DNA from: Lachnospiraceae bacterium
Lineage (GTDB): Bacteria > Bacillota > Clostridia > Lachnospirales > Lachnospiraceae
Length of the DNA stretch: 22,000 nt
NCBI GenBank assembly: GCA_900770225.1
Contig: CAAGJU010000134.1
Coordinates: 1-22,000 of the forward strand
Direction: 5' to 3'
Below are positions 14,696 to 21,850 of the stretch, piece by piece (the stretch's first letter is position 1; every line of letters begins with the position of its first letter). The notes under the pieces are model-generated. The model worked only from the letters and a program-made list of their open reading frames with translations. It did not search any database and was not told where the DNA came from. The position numbers and the translations under genes were made by a program.

Positions 14696-15886
14696 TTGTA
14701 TCAGGCACTTTTGATCAAATATGCGGAAATCGGCATCAAGGGAAAAAACCGCCACCTGTTTGAGGACAGGCTGATGCACCAGATGGCTGTCGCACTCAGA
14801 CGTGTGGACGGCTCCTTTGAAACCGTGAAGGAAATGGGCAGAATCTTTGTCATGCCGCACGGGGAATGTGACAAGGTTGGCGCCATCGAGGCTCTGCAGA
14901 ACGTCTTCGGTATCACGGGTATCTGCCCGGTACTCATCGTGGAAGACATGGATTACGATAACGTCGCGGCACAGCTTGTTCAGTACGTGCAGGAAACGTA
15001 TCCTGACAATGGAACGGCACAGACGTTCAAGGTCAATGCGCGCCGCCCGTGGAAACAGTATCCGAAGGATTCCATGGAACTCAATGCAGATCTCGGCGAG
15101 GCGGTCCTCAATGGCTGCCCGTGGCTGACGGTGGATGTTCATCACCCGGATATCCTGCTCAATGTGGAAGTGCGGCAGAGCGGCGTTTATATTTATTCGA
15201 AGGTGATTCCGGGCCCCGGCGGACTTCCTGTCGGAACCAGCGGAAAAGCAGAGCTGCTGCTCTCCGGCGGTATCGATTCGCCGGTGGCCGGCTACATGAT
15301 CGCCAAGAGGGGCGTGGAAATTGATGCCGTTTATTTTCATGCGCCGCCATACACCAGCGACCGCGCAAAGCAGAAGGTGGTCGATCTCGCAAAACAGATC
15401 TCGAAGTATACCGGCCCGATCCATCTGCACGTGGTGAATTTCACGGATATTCAGCTGGCTATCTATGAAAAATGTCCGCATGAGGAACTGACGATCATCA
15501 TGCGCCGGTATATGATGCGGATCGCGGAGATTTTTGCTCACAGGGACGGCGCTCTCGGTCTGATCACAGGAGAGAGCATTGGCCAGGTGGCGAGCCAGAC
15601 CACACAGAGCCTTCTCTGCACCAACGCTGTATGCACCCTGCCGGTATTCCGTCCGCTGATTGGATTCGACAAGCAGGAGATCATTGATGTAGCCGAGAGG
15701 ATCGGTACGTTCGATACATCGATTCTGCCGTATGAGGACTGCTGCACGATCTTCGTCGCAAAGCATCCGGTAACGCATCCGCTGCTGAAGGTTATTGAGA
15801 AATCCGAGCACAATCTTGATGATGTGATCGGGCCGCTCATGCAGCAGGCACTGGATACGACAGAGACGATCAGCATCACCGGCTGA
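14696..15886 (+). CDS. thiI: tRNA 4-thiouridine synthase
   Basis: Activates uridine 8 of tRNA with ATP and inserts sulfur to give 4-thiouridine; it may also feed thiamine synthesis. The 396 residues include the N-terminal ferredoxin-like and THUMP domains (about residues 1-165), the PP-loop LLSGGIDSPVAGYM, and the C-terminal LPYEDCCTIFVAKHP. It lacks the rhodanese domain of the longer E. coli enzyme, as is usual in Firmicutes. The start is a TTG at 14696, six bases after AGAGG (14685-14689); the nearby ATG at 14679 is out of frame and soon stops. Translation begins directly with the conserved LLIKYAEIGIKGKNR. It lies after the cysteine desulfurase gene, its probable sulfur donor. Confidence 0.95.
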   Translation: MYQALLIKYAEIGIKGKNRHLFEDRLMHQMAVALRRVDGSFETVKEMGRIFVMPHGECDKVGAIEALQNVFGITGICPVLIVEDMDYDNVAAQLVQYVQETYPDNGTAQTFKVNARRPWKQYPKDSMELNADLGEAVLNGCPWLTVDVHHPDILLNVEVRQSGVYIYSKVIPGPGGLPVGTSGKAELLLSGGIDSPVAGYMIAKRGVEIDAVYFHAPPYTSDRAKQKVVDLAKQISKYTGPIHLHVVNFTDIQLAIYEKCPHEELTIIMRRYMMRIAEIFAHRDGALGLITGESIGQVASQTTQSLLCTNAVCTLPVFRPLIGFDKQEIIDVAERIGTFDTSILPYEDCCTIFVAKHPVTHPLLKVIEKSEHNLDDVIGPLMQQALDTTETISITG

Positions 15887-15890
15887 TGAT

Positions 15891-15926
15891 TACGAAAAAA
15901 GATCCGGCCACGAGGTCGGATCTTTT
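15891..15926. terminator. Rho-independent terminator, bidirectional
   Basis: GATCCGGCC (15901-15909) pairs with GGTCGGATC (15914-15922), nine pairs with one G-T, around a four-base loop. An A run precedes it (15895-15900) and a T run follows (15923-15926). It separates convergent thiI and the HPr-like gene. Confidence 0.92.
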
Positions 15927-16047
15927 ATACTGCGCGGAAAAGAGCACCATCTGTTTATTTTTCTTTCATCTGTCTTCGATGTGCAGAATCTGAGCGGGCG
16001 GTGCTGTTCGCTGTACATCTGCCCGAAGAGTGATAAATGTATACTGG

Positions 16048-16290
16048 TTACTGCTCACTGATCATATAAGGCTTGAGTACTTCAAGAACCTCATCCAGCT
16101 CACTGCCCTCTGTATGGATATTTAGGTCGATCGGCTTGGAGAGATCGAGACTGAAAATTCCCATAATGGATTTGGCGTCGATCACATATCTTCCGGATAC
16201 AAGATCAAAGTCAAAATCATATTTGGAAATGGCGTTGACGAAATTTTTTACCTTATCGATAGAGTTCAGAGAAATTTTTACTGTAGTCAT
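16048..16290 (-). CDS. HPr-like protein without the phosphocarrier histidine (Crh-like)
   Basis: An 80-residue protein of the HPr fold. The core DAKSIMGIFSLDLSKP matches the second phosphorylation region of HPr, with the regulatory serine (residue 41, equal to Ser46) retained. The N-terminal region SLNSIDKVKNFVNAI takes the place of the GIHARPA segment and has no histidine, so it should not carry phosphate for sugar uptake. Bacillus Crh has the same combination: no His15, but Ser46 available to HPr kinase. A regulatory role in catabolite control is the best inference. The start at 16290 is preferred over an ATG six bases earlier because GGAGGT (16297-16302) is six bases from it. It has its own promoter and shares a terminator region with thiI. 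Confidence 0.8.
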   Translation of the reverse strand: MTTVKISLNSIDKVKNFVNAISKYDFDFDLVSGRYVIDAKSIMGIFSLDLSKPIDLNIHTEGSELDEVLEVLKPYMISEQ

Positions 16291-16423
16291 GTACATACCT
16301 CCATCAGCTTAGCTGCTGTAAATTTTCTTTGTGTTTTCAATCCGACTGTACGCATGATTTTCATAAAAATGCAGCTGTGCGTCAGAGCGTGTCTGACCTG
16401 TGCGTACGCAACTGCATGTCTTT

Positions 16424-16452
16424 ATCTTACGTTCATTACCCTCAAAAGTCAA
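16424..16452 (-). promoter_or_regulatory. Promoter for the HPr-like gene
   Basis: On the minus strand: TTGACT (16452-16447), a 17-base spacer and TAAGAT (16429-16424). The transcript would start near 16417 and have a leader of about 127 bases. Confidence 0.6.
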
Positions 16453-16486
16453 CGTTCATTACCGCTCGTCAGAATCCTTCCATTAC
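16429..16486. promoter_or_regulatory. Direct repeats over the HPr-like promoter, candidate operator
   Basis: ACGTTCATTACC occurs at 16429-16440 and 16452-16463, 23 bases apart; a third CATTAC is at 16481-16486. One copy lies in the promoter spacer against the -10 and one touches the -35, a position suited to a regulator binding in tandem. The factor is unknown. Confidence 0.45.
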
Positions 16487-16578
16487 TGTTCGCTCTTTGT
16501 CAGATACTGTCCCACATGGAAACTTCCAACCCCGGACACATGAAATACAGGCCTTCAAATTTCATCCCCCCCGGGGGC

Positions 16579-16608
16579 TTCAACAGCAATATTATCTCTG
16601 CTAATATT
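16579..16608 (+). promoter_or_regulatory. Possible cbiM promoter and overlapping palindrome
   Basis: TTCAAC (16579-16584), 17 bases, TAATAT (16602-16607): a weak match to a sigma-A promoter. A perfect inverted repeat AATATTA (16588-16594) / TAATATT (16602-16608) overlaps spacer and -10 and could be a metalloregulator operator. Neither a cobalamin nor a NiCo riboswitch was recognised upstream of cbiM; the remaining bases hold a C7G5 run at 16566-16577. Confidence 0.35.
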
Positions 16609-16666
16609 TCACAGGTAATATATATATTTCAAAATCTCATGATATGCGGGGGAAGGGTGAAAGATT

Positions 16667-17671
16667 ATGCATATTCCGGAGAACTATTTGAATCTGCCGA
16701 CCTGCGGCGTGATGGCCGCCGCCATGGTACCGGTTTGGGTACATGCGGTGCGCTCGGTAAAAAAAGACGTACCGAAGGCAAAGATCCCGATGCTGGGTGT
16801 CGGCGCCGCGTTTTCCTTTGTGGCCATGATGTTCAATGTGCCTCTTCCGGGAGGAACTACCGGCCATGCCGTCGGCGGTACGCTGATTGCCATACTGCTC
16901 GGGCCTGATGCAGCCTGTCTGGCCGTCTCAATCGCATTGCTGATTCAGGCTTTGCTTTTCGGAGACGGCGGGGTACTGGCGTATGGGGCCAACTGTTTCA
17001 ATATGGCGTTTATTCTGCCGTATGTGGGGTATGCTGTGTACCAGTTCCTGTGGAAACGTCTCCATGTGAAAGGCGGCAGATACTGGGCAGCAGGCATCGG
17101 CTCTTACGTGGGCATCAATGCGGCGGCATTCTGTGCGGCTGTGGAGTTCGGCATTCAGCCGTATATCTCGCATGATGCCAACGGCAATCCGCTCAACTGT
17201 CCGTATGGCCTGAATATTTCCATACCGGCGATGATGGCCGGTCATCTGACGGTCTTTGGCGCTGTCGAAGTAATCTATACAGTAGCGTTGCTGGCATTTG
17301 TAGCGAAAACAGCATCGGATATGCTGCCTGAGAACGCCGGTTCTTCTGTTCCGGCGAAAAAACCGGGCAAACTGTATGCTCTGCTCGCCGTACTGATCTG
17401 TCTGGTTCCGCTCGGCCTTCTGGCGTCAGGCACTGCATGGGGCGAATGGGGGTCAGATGAGATCGCCGAAGTGACGGGCTTTTCGCCTGCCAACCTGATC
17501 AACGGATGGGAACTGAAAGCTCTGCTGCCGGATTATTCCTTCGGCGGCCTGCCGGATGCCGTGGGCTATATTCTTTCGGCAGTGATCGGCGTCGCGCTCT
17601 GCATCATTATTTTTTCACTGATTTCCAGAGGCATGCACGAAAAAACTCATTACGGACCGCAGACGACCTGA
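16667..17671 (+). CDS. cbiM: Nickel/cobalt ECF transporter, substrate-binding subunit with fused PDGLE-type tail
   Basis: The membrane subunit that captures Ni2+ or Co2+ for the CbiMQO-type importer. The 334 residues start with MHIPENYL; the free N-terminus and His2 form part of the metal site, and the third ligand His67 is present in PGGTTGHAVGG, as I recall for NikM2. The segments LLIQALLFGDGGVLAYGANCFNMAF and YGLNISIPAMMAGHL follow the same family closely. The C-terminal part (from about residue 240) has two hydrophobic segments around LLASGTAWGEWG and GLPDAVGYILSAVIG, resembling the NikN/PDGLE subunit fused on, so no separate cbiN is expected. Nickel or cobalt specificity cannot be decided from sequence. 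It is followed by cbiQ and cbiO and is divergent from the HPr-like gene. Confidence 0.9.
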   Translation: MHIPENYLNLPTCGVMAAAMVPVWVHAVRSVKKDVPKAKIPMLGVGAAFSFVAMMFNVPLPGGTTGHAVGGTLIAILLGPDAACLAVSIALLIQALLFGDGGVLAYGANCFNMAFILPYVGYAVYQFLWKRLHVKGGRYWAAGIGSYVGINAAAFCAAVEFGIQPYISHDANGNPLNCPYGLNISIPAMMAGHLTVFGAVEVIYTVALLAFVAKTASDMLPENAGSSVPAKKPGKLYALLAVLICLVPLGLLASGTAWGEWGSDEIAEVTGFSPANLINGWELKALLPDYSFGGLPDAVGYILSAVIGVALCIIIFSLISRGMHEKTHYGPQTT

Positions 17672-18040
17672 GGCAGGTCTGCCCTGATAAAAACGTATAT
17701 AGAAAGGAAAACGTCATTACATGCAGAGATCAGAATACGATGTTTGAGAAACAACATCAGGCATCAAAACATGCAGGGGACGGCTAAAGGCAACTTGACA
17801 TGCAGTTGGCGGCTTCATGGGTTGTGATATGCTGCAGTGAACAGGATACGACGTCATAATACGGAATAAACGAATGATATATGTATGATGAACAGAGCCC
17901 GACGGGAGCGGAAAATCCGGCGGGCTCTGGCTGTGTCTGTGCATATCAATGATCTGAAACAGATACAGTGAACAGATACAAAGAAAACGGATATTAAAGG
18001 AACAAATACGACAGGAACCAGTACGACAGGAACCAGTACA
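17672..18040 (+). other. Gap between cbiM and cbiQ
   Basis: No gene recognised. It holds one good hairpin, CAGAGCCCG (17893-17901) with CGGGCTCTG (17931-17939), without a T run, so it is more likely an RNA stability or processing element than a terminator. A TTGACA at 17795 has no matching -10. Reading frames across it have no family character. Confidence 0.4.
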
Positions 18041-18119
18041 GTGGAAAACAACACGACAGACATCCGCAGTGCGGAACAGATAAAAACAGACCAGGAAAAG
18101 ATAAAAACAGACCGGGAGA
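18007..18119 (+). repeat. Short tandem repeats at the cbiQ 5' end
   Basis: Two 15-base copies of TACGACAGGAACCAG (18007-18021 and 18022-18036) lie before the start codon and supply its AGGAA ribosome binding site. Two 21-base copies (18078-18098 and 18099-18119, each beginning AGATAAAAACAGACC) lie inside the gene and encode QIKTDQE and KIKTDRE. Confidence 0.8.
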
Positions 18120-18928
18120 GAGAAGAGCAGGTAAGGCTTCCGGATTGGATGACCGTGAGTGAAGCATATGAACCTTCGAAGGACCGTGATCACTTTATCG
18201 GGAAGAGCGTCATGAAGCTTCTGGGCATGTTGTCGGTCATCCGGGAGAATCCGGCAGTTCAGGGCAAAGGGGCCGGCGCGGTGATGCGTCTGCTGTTTAC
18301 GCTGCTGTGCATCGTCCTGATGGCGGCATCCCACAACATGGCATTTACCTATATCGTCCTCGCTGCATTTCTTCTCAGGAGTATGCTGCTGCCGGCCGAC
18401 CGGCTTTCCGGCGTTTTCGGCGGCACAGTGGGGACGGCGCTCTTTTCGGCGATCCTGATGCTTCCTTCCGTCTTCATGGGTGCGCCGCGCACAATGCTGA
18501 CGGTATCGATCAAGGTTTTTGTCTCCGTGGGGCTGATCGGCCTCATGCGCGCCCTGGTTCCGTTCAACCGGGTCACATCCGCGCTGAAGGTTTTTCATCT
18601 GCCGGATATTGTCATTTTTATTTTTGATATTACACTGAAATACATTGCAGTTCTCGGAAGCCTGTGTCTGGACATTCTGATTTCGCTGCGCCTCCGGTCC
18701 GTCGGCAGAAACCGCGAAAAGGGACATTCGTTGGGTGGCGTGCTGGGTGTCACCTTCCTGAAGTCCAGGGAAATGGCGGATGAGATGTATGCCGCCATGA
18801 CCTGTCGCGGTTTCGAGGGAGAATACCGGAGAGAACAGAAAAAAATATTCTCGGCAGCCGATCTTCCGCTTCTGCTGTTTACAGCATTTATGATTGCGGC
18901 GTATATTTATCTGGAACTGGCCATATGA
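18041..18928 (+). CDS. cbiQ: ECF transporter T component (CbiQ-type)
   Basis: The transmembrane coupling subunit that links CbiM to the ATPase. The 295 residues begin with a hydrophilic, lysine/glutamate-rich tail of about 30 residues made partly of a tandem repeat. Then comes LPDWMTVSEAYEPSKDRDHF, several hydrophobic helices (about residues 82-105, 120-150, 160-180 and near the C-terminus), and the cytoplasmic coupling helix ending in AMTCRGFEGEYR, the conserved A-R-G type motif. A GTG at 18041 is chosen: AGGAA precedes it, and the conserved LPDW stretch starts upstream of the first internal ATG (18149). Placed between cbiM and cbiO, it belongs to a dedicated (group I) metal ECF system. Confidence 0.88.
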   Translation: MENNTTDIRSAEQIKTDQEKIKTDREREEQVRLPDWMTVSEAYEPSKDRDHFIGKSVMKLLGMLSVIRENPAVQGKGAGAVMRLLFTLLCIVLMAASHNMAFTYIVLAAFLLRSMLLPADRLSGVFGGTVGTALFSAILMLPSVFMGAPRTMLTVSIKVFVSVGLIGLMRALVPFNRVTSALKVFHLPDIVIFIFDITLKYIAVLGSLCLDILISLRLRSVGRNREKGHSLGGVLGVTFLKSREMADEMYAAMTCRGFEGEYRREQKKIFSAADLPLLLFTAFMIAAYIYLELAI

Positions 18929-18980
18929 AGCGTGTCATGTGATGCGGCGGAGCTGCGTGGAGGAAAACAGATGATTTCCG

Positions 18981-19077
18981 CAGCTGCGAGGTGCAGGCCA
19001 TAGCTGCGAGGTGCAGGCCATGGCTGCGAGGTGCAGGCCATAGCTGCGAGATGCAGACCATAGCTTTGAGATGCAGG
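18981..19077 (+). repeat. Five tandem 20-bp repeats
   Basis: Copies of TAGCTGCGAGGTGCAGGCCA start at 18981, 19001, 19021, 19041 and 19061; the first four are full length with few changes and the fifth is partial and diverged. They lie between cbiQ and cbiO, with no gene there. Confidence 0.9.
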
Positions 19078-19128
19078 AGTCATCAACGGGTTCTGTGCCG
19101 GAACGGTGCGGAGGAAACAGTTGAAAAG

Positions 19129-19191
19129 AGCAGAAGAAAAGGCTTAAGAGAGCAGACGAAAAGGCTGAAGAGAGCAGAAGAAAAGGCAGCG
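19129..19191 (+). repeat. Three tandem 22-bp repeats before cbiO
   Basis: Copies begin at 19129, 19151 and 19173 (AGCAGAAGAAAAGGCTTAAG and variants). The last copy supplies the AAGG that is the only ribosome-binding-like sequence before the cbiO ATG at 19196. Confidence 0.85.
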
Positions 19192-19195
19192 TGAG

Positions 19196-19927
19196 ATGAT
19201 CAACAGGGATGAAAAAATAATTGAGCTGAAAGGTATCTGCTTTGCCTATCAGGGAGAGATCGCTCTGCGTTACGTGACATTTGATGTGTTCCGCGGGGAG
19301 ACGGTCATCCTGCAGGGTCCGAACGGCTGCGGCAAATCGACGCTGATCCGCCTGCTGAACGGCATCATCTATCCGGAGCAGGGCACCTATCGGTTCGAGG
19401 GTGACGAGATCTCGGAAAAAACATTGAAGAACAGTATTTTTTCAAAGAAATTCCATCAGAAGATCGGATATGTGTTTCAGAATCCCGATGTGCAGCTGTT
19501 CTGCGCCAGTCTCGAGGAAGAGATCGCCTTCGGTCCGCGGCAGATGGGGCTGGATGAAGACGAGGTGCGGCGCCGGACGGATGATGTCATCCGGCTGACC
19601 GGTCTGGATCACCTGCGGGAGAGGGCACCGTACCACCTGAGCGGCGGAGAAAAAAAGAAAGCCGCCCTCGCGTGTGTGCTGTCGATGAATCCGGAGGTTC
19701 TGATTCTCGATGAGCCGCTTGCCGGCCTGGACAGGCGGACGCAGACATGGCTGACGGATTTTCTTCTGCAGCTGAAGGCGGCGGGGAAAACCATGGTCAT
19801 CGCTACCCACGATGAAGAACTGGCAAAGACGCTCGGAGACCGGTATATTATTTTTGACGACGATCACCGTGCAACGGAACAGAAGTCGGGGAGGATCCCC
19901 GGCGGGACTGAAAGCAGGAGTAAGTGA
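19196..19927 (+). CDS. cbiO: ECF transporter ATPase (CbiO-type)
   Basis: The ATP-hydrolysing subunit that powers the nickel/cobalt importer. The 243 residues contain all ABC motifs: Walker A GPNGCGKST, Q-loop YVFQNPDVQLF, signature LSGGEKKKAALA, Walker B VLILDEPLAGLD and the switch histidine in ATHDEEL. The length is somewhat short for EcfA proteins, which often carry a longer C-terminal tail; a single ATPase is typical of the dedicated CbiMQO type, which uses a homodimer. The start at 19196 has AAGG nine bases away. Its TGA stop is directly followed by the ATG of mtaB, so the two are probably translationally coupled. Confidence 0.93.
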   Translation: MINRDEKIIELKGICFAYQGEIALRYVTFDVFRGETVILQGPNGCGKSTLIRLLNGIIYPEQGTYRFEGDEISEKTLKNSIFSKKFHQKIGYVFQNPDVQLFCASLEEEIAFGPRQMGLDEDEVRRRTDDVIRLTGLDHLRERAPYHLSGGEKKKAALACVLSMNPEVLILDEPLAGLDRRTQTWLTDFLLQLKAAGKTMVIATHDEELAKTLGDRYIIFDDDHRATEQKSGRIPGGTESRSK

Positions 19928-21763
19928 ATGAAGAAAGCGGCTTTGCATAATCTGGGCTGCAAGGTAAATGCATATGAGATGGAAGCCATGCAGCAGATGC
20001 TGGAAAAGGCAGGCTATAAGATCGTTCCGTTTGCACCGGGCGCGGACGTCTACGTGATCAATACCTGTACGGTGACGAACATTGCCGACCGTAAGTCGAG
20101 GCAGATGCTTCACCGTGCGAAAAAAATGAACGAAAACGCCGTTGTAGTGGCTGTGGGCTGTTATGCGCAGGTGCGCGGTGAAGAACTGTCGGTGGATCCG
20201 GATGTAGATATTGTGATCGGAAGCAGCCGCAAATCCGATCTCGTGAAGGAAATCCGGCTCTGGGAAAATGCGCACGACAACGCCGCAGGTGCGGCAGTCA
20301 AACATCAGGCAACGCCAGATCAGGTGCCTGTGCAGATGACACAGGACAGCGCGCAGGCAGAAACCGCCTCCCGTAGACAGGACAGCGCGCAGGCAGAGCC
20401 CATTTCCCGTGAACAGGACAGCGCGCAGGCAGAGCCCATTTCCCGTGGACAGGACAGCGCGCAGGCAGAGACTGTCTTCCGTGGACAGGACAGCGCGCAG
20501 GTAGAAACCGCCTCCCGTGGACAGGACAGCGCGCAGGCAGAAACCGCCTCCCGTAGACAGGACAGCGCGCAGGCAGAGACTGTCTCCCGTGGACAGGATG
20601 ACGCGCTGACCGATATCGGCTCATGGAAGCAGGATACAGCTTATGAGAAGCTGGAAATCGACCGAACGGAAGAGCATACACGCGCGTTCATCAAGGTGCA
20701 GGACGGATGCAATCAGTTCTGTTCCTATTGTATTATTCCCTATGCGCGAGGGAGAATACGCAGCCGGGATCCGGAAGATGTGGTGGAGGAGATCACCCGC
20801 CTCGCTGCCACAGGGGTGAAGGAAGTAGTCATCACGGGCATCCATCTGTGCTCTTACGGGGCTGATCTGAATGCTGGCCTGAATGGTGATCACGGCAGCC
20901 GAAAAGACCATGACAGCAGTATTGACGGTGATTGCGGCAACCGTGCAGAATACGCCGACAGTCAGATGAACAGGGATCGTTTCAGCACCGGAGAGAATAA
21001 CGGTAACAGCGGCTGTGACGACAGGGAGGATTCCAGCCAGCATTATAATAAGGCTGTGACTTCTGGGTATCCTGCGCGCAACAGCATGGCACTGCTTCGG
21101 CTTCTGCAGAAAGTGCATGAGATTGACGGCATTGAGCGGATCCGGCTGGGATCTCTCGAGCCTGGATACATGAGCGAGGCCTTCATTCAGGGGCTGGCGG
21201 AGCTCCCGAAGGTGTGTCCGCATTTTCATCTGTCCCTGCAGAGCGGCTGTGCAAAAACGCTGCGGGCCATGAACAGGAAATATACCCCTGAGGATTTTTC
21301 AGAGACGGCTGCCCTGTTTCGCAAATACTATGAGCATCCGGCGCTCTGCACCGATATCATCACAGGATTTCCAGGAGAGACAGACGAGGATTTTGAAGAG
21401 TGCAGGGCTTTTGTGGAAAGCATACATTTTTTCGAGACGCATATCTTTCCCTATTCCCGGCGGGCCGGGACAAGGGCGGCGGCAATGCCGGACCAGAATA
21501 CCGAAGCCGTTCGCCGGAAACGCGGAGAGGTTCTGCGGCAGCTGGATCAGGAGCGGAGAAAAGAATTTCTGCGATGGTATCTGGGAAAGCCGGTGGAGGT
21601 GCTTTTTGAAGAGCAGACAGAGGTCAACGGACGGCTGTACTGGACAGGCCATGGCCGGGAATACCAGAAAGTACTGCTGATGGACTCGAGGGATCTGTCC
21701 AACCAGATTGTGACTGTCACAGCAGCGCAGATCGTCGGAGACGATTACATCCTCGGTTATTGA
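19928..21763 (+). CDS. mtaB: tRNA t6A37 methylthiotransferase with repeat insertion
   Basis: A radical-SAM enzyme that adds a methylthio group to t6A at position 37 of tRNAs, giving ms2t6A. The N-terminal MTTase domain has its three cluster cysteines at residues 11, 47 and 78 (LGCKVN, NTCTVT, VGCYAQ). The radical-SAM cluster is C261-C265-C268 in DGCNQFCSYCIIPYARGR. Next come VITGIHLCSYG, LGSLEPG, HLSLQSGC and DIITGFPGETDEDF, then a short TRAM end. At 611 residues it is much longer than the usual 420-450. The excess is two insertions: a 12-residue tandem repeat at about 139-234, between the two cluster domains, and a hydrophilic Asn/Asp/Ser-rich stretch at about 318-375 after YGADLN. AGGAG lies seven bases before the ATG. 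The reading frame is intact throughout. Confidence 0.93.
   Translation: MKKAALHNLGCKVNAYEMEAMQQMLEKAGYKIVPFAPGADVYVINTCTVTNIADRKSRQMLHRAKKMNENAVVVAVGCYAQVRGEELSVDPDVDIVIGSSRKSDLVKEIRLWENAHDNAAGAAVKHQATPDQVPVQMTQDSAQAETASRRQDSAQAEPISREQDSAQAEPISRGQDSAQAETVFRGQDSAQVETASRGQDSAQAETASRRQDSAQAETVSRGQDDALTDIGSWKQDTAYEKLEIDRTEEHTRAFIKVQDGCNQFCSYCIIPYARGRIRSRDPEDVVEEITRLAATGVKEVVITGIHLCSYGADLNAGLNGDHGSRKDHDSSIDGDCGNRAEYADSQMNRDRFSTGENNGNSGCDDREDSSQHYNKAVTSGYPARNSMALLRLLQKVHEIDGIERIRLGSLEPGYMSEAFIQGLAELPKVCPHFHLSLQSGCAKTLRAMNRKYTPEDFSETAALFRKYYEHPALCTDIITGFPGETDEDFEECRAFVESIHFFETHIFPYSRRAGTRAAAMPDQNTEAVRRKRGEVLRQLDQERRKEFLRWYLGKPVEVLFEEQTEVNGRLYWTGHGREYQKVLLMDSRDLSNQIVTVTAAQIVGDDYILGY
20342..20629 (+). 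repeat. Eight 36-bp tandem repeats inside mtaB
   Basis: Units start every 36 bases at 20342, 20378, 20414, 20450, 20486, 20522, 20558 and 20594. The first seven are close copies and the eighth is degenerate. Each encodes QDSAQAETASRR or a variant (QDSAQAEPISRG, QDSAQVETASRG). The period is a multiple of three, so changes in copy number would keep the frame. It is not a CRISPR array: there are no spacers. Confidence 0.95.
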
Positions 21764-21850
21764 ATGCGCTGTGAATCTTATATTCGGGCGGGGCGTGCCG
21801 ATGATAGAACGAATGCTTTTGCACAGCTTTGGCACGGTATGTGAGGAGGT
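21764..21850 (+). other. mtaB downstream gap
   Basis: No gene and no clear terminator. A weak stem CGTGCC (21794-21799) / GGCACG (21831-21836) spans a 31-base loop. Confidence 0.35.

Noticed and set aside
14399..15811. A 470-residue minus-strand open frame opposite the cysteine desulfurase end and thiI.
   Set aside because: It runs opposite well-supported genes, has no ribosome binding site or family motifs, and is rich in His, Arg and Ile as expected for a shadow of the sense codons.
16291..16666. A cobalamin or NiCo riboswitch before cbiM.
   Set aside because: No B12 box or NiCo core was found on either strand.
17795..17823. A perfect TTGACA as an internal promoter before cbiQ.
   Set aside because: No -10 sequence occurs at 16-18 bases downstream.
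17717..18727. A 336-residue minus-strand open frame across the cbiM-cbiQ gap and cbiQ.
   Set aside because: Most of it is opposite cbiQ, and the rest crosses a hairpin and repeat region; no family features were seen.
20342..20629. Possible CRISPR array from regular 36-bp repeats.
   Set aside because: Units are directly adjacent with no spacers and are in frame within mtaB; no cas genes are near.
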